The position numbers and the translations under genes are program-made. The notes beneath the pieces are model-generated. The model saw only the letters and a program-made list of their open reading frames with translations. It made no database searches and was not told the origin of the DNA. From positions 24,882,144-24,946,143 of the forward strand of contig NC_061806.1 of the NCBI RefSeq assembly GCF_021462225.1: a DNA stretch of 64,000 nt, given 5' to 3'. The stretch comes from Girardinichthys multiradiatus (Eukaryota > Chordata > Actinopteri > Cyprinodontiformes > Goodeidae). Shown in pieces: positions 59,735 through 64,000 of this stretch. How positions within the stretch are numbered: position 1 is the first letter of the stretch; every line of letters starts with the position of its first letter.

Positions 59735-60203
59735 CGACAGTGTGTTCAAATGTGTGTTTCCGCATGCGGTTTGCACACGTTTACCGCTGCATGTGTAATC
59801 TGTTACTACACGGCGTTTTACATTACCAGCTGATTGTAAAGGACATACGGTTTGTGATTGCAGGACTACCCGTGATGTCATTCATCCGAGCTTGGACCAT
59901 TATATAACCGGACTGTAGGGAAGCCTGTGATAGCAGGCTATTTTTACACTGTTTACACCTCAGAGCAGGGTAGGGCTATGTCTCCACTCACATTATGAAT
60001 TTAATATGCCATCCCAATGAGAAAAATATTGCATGGACATAAAGGGAGTGCAGCAGATGAAAAGCATGCACTTTAAGGTTTCCCCTGTCTTGTTGGGGCG
60101 CTTGTGCAATAAACAATTTAATTGGTTTATTGTGTACATTTTTTCTTATTCTCAGTGAGAGATCCTGCAGGGGCTTTAATGCGCACATATCTACCTAAAA
60201 TGC

Positions 60204-60257
60204 CATACCCACACCTATTACACACCTATTACATGGTGTGTAATAGGTGTGGGTATG
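60204..60257. repeat. Perfect 23-bp inverted repeat with 8-base loop
   Basis: Arms 60204-60226 and 60235-60257 are exact reverse complements. The inner part of each arm contains the acacctatta sequence, which is also partly repeated in the loop. Confidence 0.95.
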
Positions 60258-60583
60258 TGGGTAACATTGGACAAACTCTAAGAACTGACCTTTGAACAGT
60301 GCAATATGTCCTTGAATGTGCAATATGAACATGCATTTAATGTATTGCGCTTGCTATTTATTTATTTATTAAGCCATATTATACTTATTTTGTATTATTT
60401 CAGTTTTTTATTCAGTTTGTTTTTAGATCTTCTCAAATTTCATGTTTTTAATGCCCCCTAGAGAAACACAATTTCAGTATATATACACTGATAAGTAAAG
60501 GAAATAGATTGACCAGAAACATTGTGTTAATTGTTACTATTGTGAGAACAGAATACGTTCTTATTATTCAAATGATGATCTGT

Positions 60584-60757
60584 CAGAAATATTTTTTTCA
60601 TTTTTTTGTGGTGATCATGGCTTTTATTGACAGTAATCAGACAGGTAGCAAAGGCCACAAGGTCAGGATTGAAACCCAGGAGAGCTGCATCGAGACCTAT
60701 AGCCTCTGCATATGGGGTACTCTCCCTGCCCCTACAGCATGTGACACGCCAGAAATA
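60584..60757 (-). mobile_element. tRNA-derived SINE (family A, copy 4)
   Basis: Reverse-strand box-B-like GGTTTCAATCC near 60667-60677 and a tail with gtcaataaaagcc. Flanked by cagaaata at 60584-60591 and 60750-60757. Confidence 0.75.
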
Positions 60758-61944
60758 GGTTTTTAGAACATTTGTAGTCATGTGTTGTAAACCTGATGCT
60801 AACTCACTGTTTAACATAATGGATTCCAATATATTGTTCTGCCAAATTTGATCAAATAAAATGCTGGGACACATTAAAGGCTTTCACATTTTGCTTTTCC
60901 AACATTTAAATAATTTATGTTAGTTACCTACAATAACAAATAAAAAAAACAAAAAACTTTGAGTTAGCTGCTAAACTAATTTGCAGCTAATTGGAACAAA
61001 ATGTTCAATAATTTGTTCAAATTCTTAGAAATTCTGTTTGAGAACCATGTAAGTCTTTTTAATTAACTATTTCAAAGAATGTGCAATTTGTCTTTTTGTT
61101 TAAATTGGAACATTTTTCCTTATTAAAAAAATCATCTCCAAATTTCAAAACTATGGATCAAAACATTTCTACTAATGAAATGCTTTTTATTTATAACATT
61201 ATGGCCTCTTTCACACAGATTAGATATGCTCTTAAGATATTCCTGGTGCTGTCTGAGTCTCTCGCCGTGTATAAGGAAACAGACTGTTTGAAGCTCAATG
61301 GAGTGCCATTTACACTCTGCTTTGCCCACTTGAGAAACCCTCCATTTGTTGTTGTGTTGATTTTATAGTTAAGTTTATGGGATATTTAGTTTAGTTGTCA
61401 TCTAAATGAAACTGTTGCATATTTAGGAGTTTGCAAAGATTAGGAGGCAAGTAGAAGGATTTATTTACTTGTTTTTTTTAAACAGACATTTTCTATGAAC
61501 ATCTCATGTATTTATGGTATTAATTTAATGTGCCTAATTTGGCATGCACCAGTCCTTATTGTGGTGTTTATGTTCTGAACATGAACATTCTTAACATCAG
61601 CAAGATTTCCAACAGCTTGCTTTTTTTATTAAAATGGCAAAAGTCTACAATTGAGTCCTTTTTGAGAAATTTTGTGTAATACAGAGGTGGATATACAGTA
61701 CAACACTAAACTATTAATACTACAAATAAGTAGTTTTAGAGAATTACAGAATGTGGAGATAAAAACATGTGTGGGAAGATCATCCAACATGTTTTTGGTG
61801 TATCTGTGGTCAAATATCAATATATTAAAAACTTCAAAGGTTCTGACACATAGTTTTGCATAGATCTCATGTTCTTCAGATTGAGGGGTTGGTCATTAAT
61901 ATGCAGGGCTCCAAAGCTCACACACATATCAGATAGTAAATGAT

Positions 61945-62125
61945 AGTAGTGTTGTAGGGGTTAGCGCTTGACCGCATATAGAGGCTATAGTCCTCAAAGC
62001 GGCCGTCCCGGGTTCAAGTCCTGGACTCGGCAACCTTTGCCGAATGTCTCCCCCTCTCTTTGCCCCTCCTTCCTGTCTGCCTACTATCAAAAATAAAGGC
62101 CTCTAGTGCTGAAAAATTCTTACAA
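61945..62125 (+). mobile_element. tRNA-derived SINE (family A, copy 5)
   Basis: The only family A copy on the plus strand. It has a box-A-like gggttagcgcttgacc and box-B GGTTCAAGTCC near 62011-62021. The body (cgaatgtctccccctctctt) and tail (ctatcaaaaataaaggcctc) are characteristic. Confidence 0.85.
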
Positions 62126-62379
62126 AAACCCCCAAAAAACAGAAAAAGGGCACATGAGAAACACATGAAACGGATAGCAGTATCGTATTTAACAAATTGT
62201 TTTACTTGCCTAATAGAGTATCATTCCACATTATAAATTCCATAAACCTAACGGTTGTGTCAACCTTGACAGCATCAACTTTTATCAGGAAAAGAGTCAA
62301 CGAGTCTTTTCTATCACTGTGGAGGAATAGGGCTCTTTATTTGGATTTTTAGCCTTTCAAGGGTGGACTTTCTGGTGTA

Positions 62380-62610
62380 GTAAATGGTAAATGGACTGAA
62401 TTTATATTTAGCTTTCCTAGTCATACTGACCACTCAAAGTTCTTCACACTAGCGCCACATTCATACCAAATATGGAGATTGGTTGGCAGTTTGGGGTTAA
62501 GTACCTTATCCAGGGGCAAATTAACAAATAGCAGAAGGAAGTTGGAATCTAACCTGCAACTTCTAGTTTGCAGTAGAACTACGCCCACTGAGCCACAGTT
62601 GCCCGATGCT
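62380..62610 (-). mobile_element. tRNA-derived SINE of a third family (C)
   Basis: On the reverse strand the head reads gggcaactgtggctcagtgg (box A region) and GGTTAGATTCC (box B), followed by the body. The far end is the common fish sequence gtaaatggactgaatttata. Related copies are abundant in fish genomes (from memory). Confidence 0.7.
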
Positions 62611-63787
62611 TTGGATAATTTTCCCTCTACATAACCCATGTCTGGTCAAGGTCAAGAACTGATGACTGGGTATTCTCCTTTGAGAGCAGAATTCACAGTT
62701 CGGTTTACATTAACTGTGATGGAGATAGATGGGAGGTAATGAGCGGCAAACCTGATGAAAAAGACCCAAGATATAAAATATACGTTTAGGTTTTTATCCA
62801 AAACGAGAGACATGAATATCCTCTGCGGTAAGCCGAGTTAGCTCAGTATAACAGTGCGATGTAAACAGTACCTTTGCATATGGACGTATTTTCTGAACAA
62901 TCAAGCAGCTTTGCCTGACAAAATCAATCTATATTCAGAGCCACAGGTAGATGGATTATTGCTAATCACCATGAACCAACCTAAGTCCAGATGTGATGAT
63001 GTGCTCCCCAGATGGACCATTTTGGCTTCATGTAAGATATTTTTCTGAGGTCGTTTGTGACCTTGTGGATGAGTTGCTGATGCGCTCTTGAAGTAATTTT
63101 AGTAAGCCTACTTTAGTAAATGATAGAAGTAGTTTTTGTTGGGCAACAGCTGGAGATTCTAGGTTTTGTTTTGGTCTAATGAACAACAGATTTTGTATTT
63201 CGAAAATTCTCTTAATCTTTGCTTAAACAAAATGTAAAAGACCAACCTGAACTTTTCTATTGTGTGATCATACCACTGTGATCCAGGCGAGCTGTGCCAC
63301 CCACCCACACACACACGCGCGCAATTCTCTGCATCCACCATTGCCTTTGATTCCAGCCGCCACTCACTTTCAAATGGTAATGAGAGGCAATTAGAAGCCA
63401 ATGTGTCCTAATCACAAGCCATTTAACTGAGCTTGCCTCATTTGTCAGAGTCCTGTGTGCACATGGAGCCACACAAACAAATACACATGAGCATGCACAT
63501 CTTGTAGATCTTGCCAAACGAGGGGGAAATTGTATCTTTGTGTGTATGTGAGTGAGATATCCAGGTAATGATCGGGGAGGAGATTTCACAGCTGAATGAA
63601 CGAGTGACAGAAATGGCTCTTCATGTGCAAGTGCAAGCAGAGTGAATGATGGGTAGGCGGGCCTCACAGATTGACCAGGGCAGTGAAACAACAGGTGTTA
63701 GTGGGTGCATATAGAGAAAGGAGTTGAATCAATTCTTGATCTTGTCATTTATTTAGACCCTAAATAGGCACTGTGCATATAGCTTTT
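62611..63787. other. Intergenic, no gene recognised
   Basis: A short AC/CG-rich run near 63301-63322. No coding frame recognised. Confidence 0.5.
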
Positions 63788-64000
63788 ACTGATTTTAGTT
63801 TATTTATGTAGTGCCAATTTACAACAAATGTATTCTCAAGGCACTTTACAAGACAAACAGGTCCAATTGATAACCAGTTATATTCCAATGTAGTCCACAT
63901 TGATCAACTCAGCACATTCCTGTCAAATCATATAGTTAGATTCTGCTCCAATTACATACAGTCCAAGTCAGTCCAAATGATTATATAATACAGTCAGATC
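63788..64000 (-). repeat. L2-type LINE 3' end, minus strand, cut by window edge
   Basis: The reverse complement matches the L2-type 3'UTR seen at 34700-34838 (aagtgccttgaga, then ttgttgtaaattggcactac and ataaataaact). It continues beyond the window. Confidence 0.75.

Noticed and set aside
61945..62030. tRNA gene
   Set aside because: Box A and box B are present but no complete cloverleaf; body and tail match the SINE family.

Overview
The window looks like nuclear DNA of a ray-finned fish, probably a percomorph teleost. The one clear host gene has spliced exons with GT-AG introns and is fam8a1. The surroundings are packed with fish repeat families: Rex1-like, L2-like, L1-clade and I/Nimb-like LINEs, Tc1/mariner relatives, tRNA-derived SINEs and retroviral LTRs. 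I cannot name a species.

Layout. 1-3158 is the 3' half of an endogenous retrovirus: a broken integrase region, an uninterrupted 472-codon env, a polypurine tract and the 3' LTR. 3159-8613 is intergenic, with a decayed Tc1-like copy and a SINE with a perfect 13-bp target-site duplication. 8614-10527 is an LTR plus a Pro/Ala-rich internal region of a probably non-autonomous LTR element. 10529-21010 is a stack of nested LINEs: an I/Nimb-like fragment split by a nearly complete Rex1-like LINE, then an L1-clade LINE, then a second Nimb-like copy with RNase H. That second copy is itself split by a 559-bp solo LTR with a 4-bp duplication.

21327-26041 is fam8a1: five coding exons, 299 codons, RDD-domain membrane protein of the ER-degradation machinery. 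Its introns hold Tc1, MITE and LINE debris. 26042-34838 is intergenic with a SINE and an L2-type LINE. The tail of that LINE is a chimera of Nimb-like and L2 sequence, about 96% identical by eye to 20231-21008. 37296-38553 is a complete but coding-defective Tc1/mariner element with 31-bp inverted repeats, a TA duplication and DD36E spacing. 38913-40227 is a 1.3-kb solo LTR with a 4-bp duplication. 40-57 kb is mostly intergenic sequence with decayed Tc1/mariner copies and SINEs. 57173-57951 is a short element with two LTR-like direct repeats. 58880-59560 is a CpG-rich block with a possible first coding exon of an unidentified plus-strand gene. The right end holds three more SINEs, two perfect inverted repeats and the 3' end of a minus-strand L2 element.

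Apart from fam8a1 and the intact env frame, every coding region I recognise belongs to a transposable element and carries at least one break. I did not find a new multi-gene system. The observations most worth follow-up are the Nimb/L2 chimera, the intact env in a decayed provirus, the two solo LTRs, the DD36E element and the perfect hairpins, one of them next to a poly(A) signal in the probable fam8a1 3'UTR.
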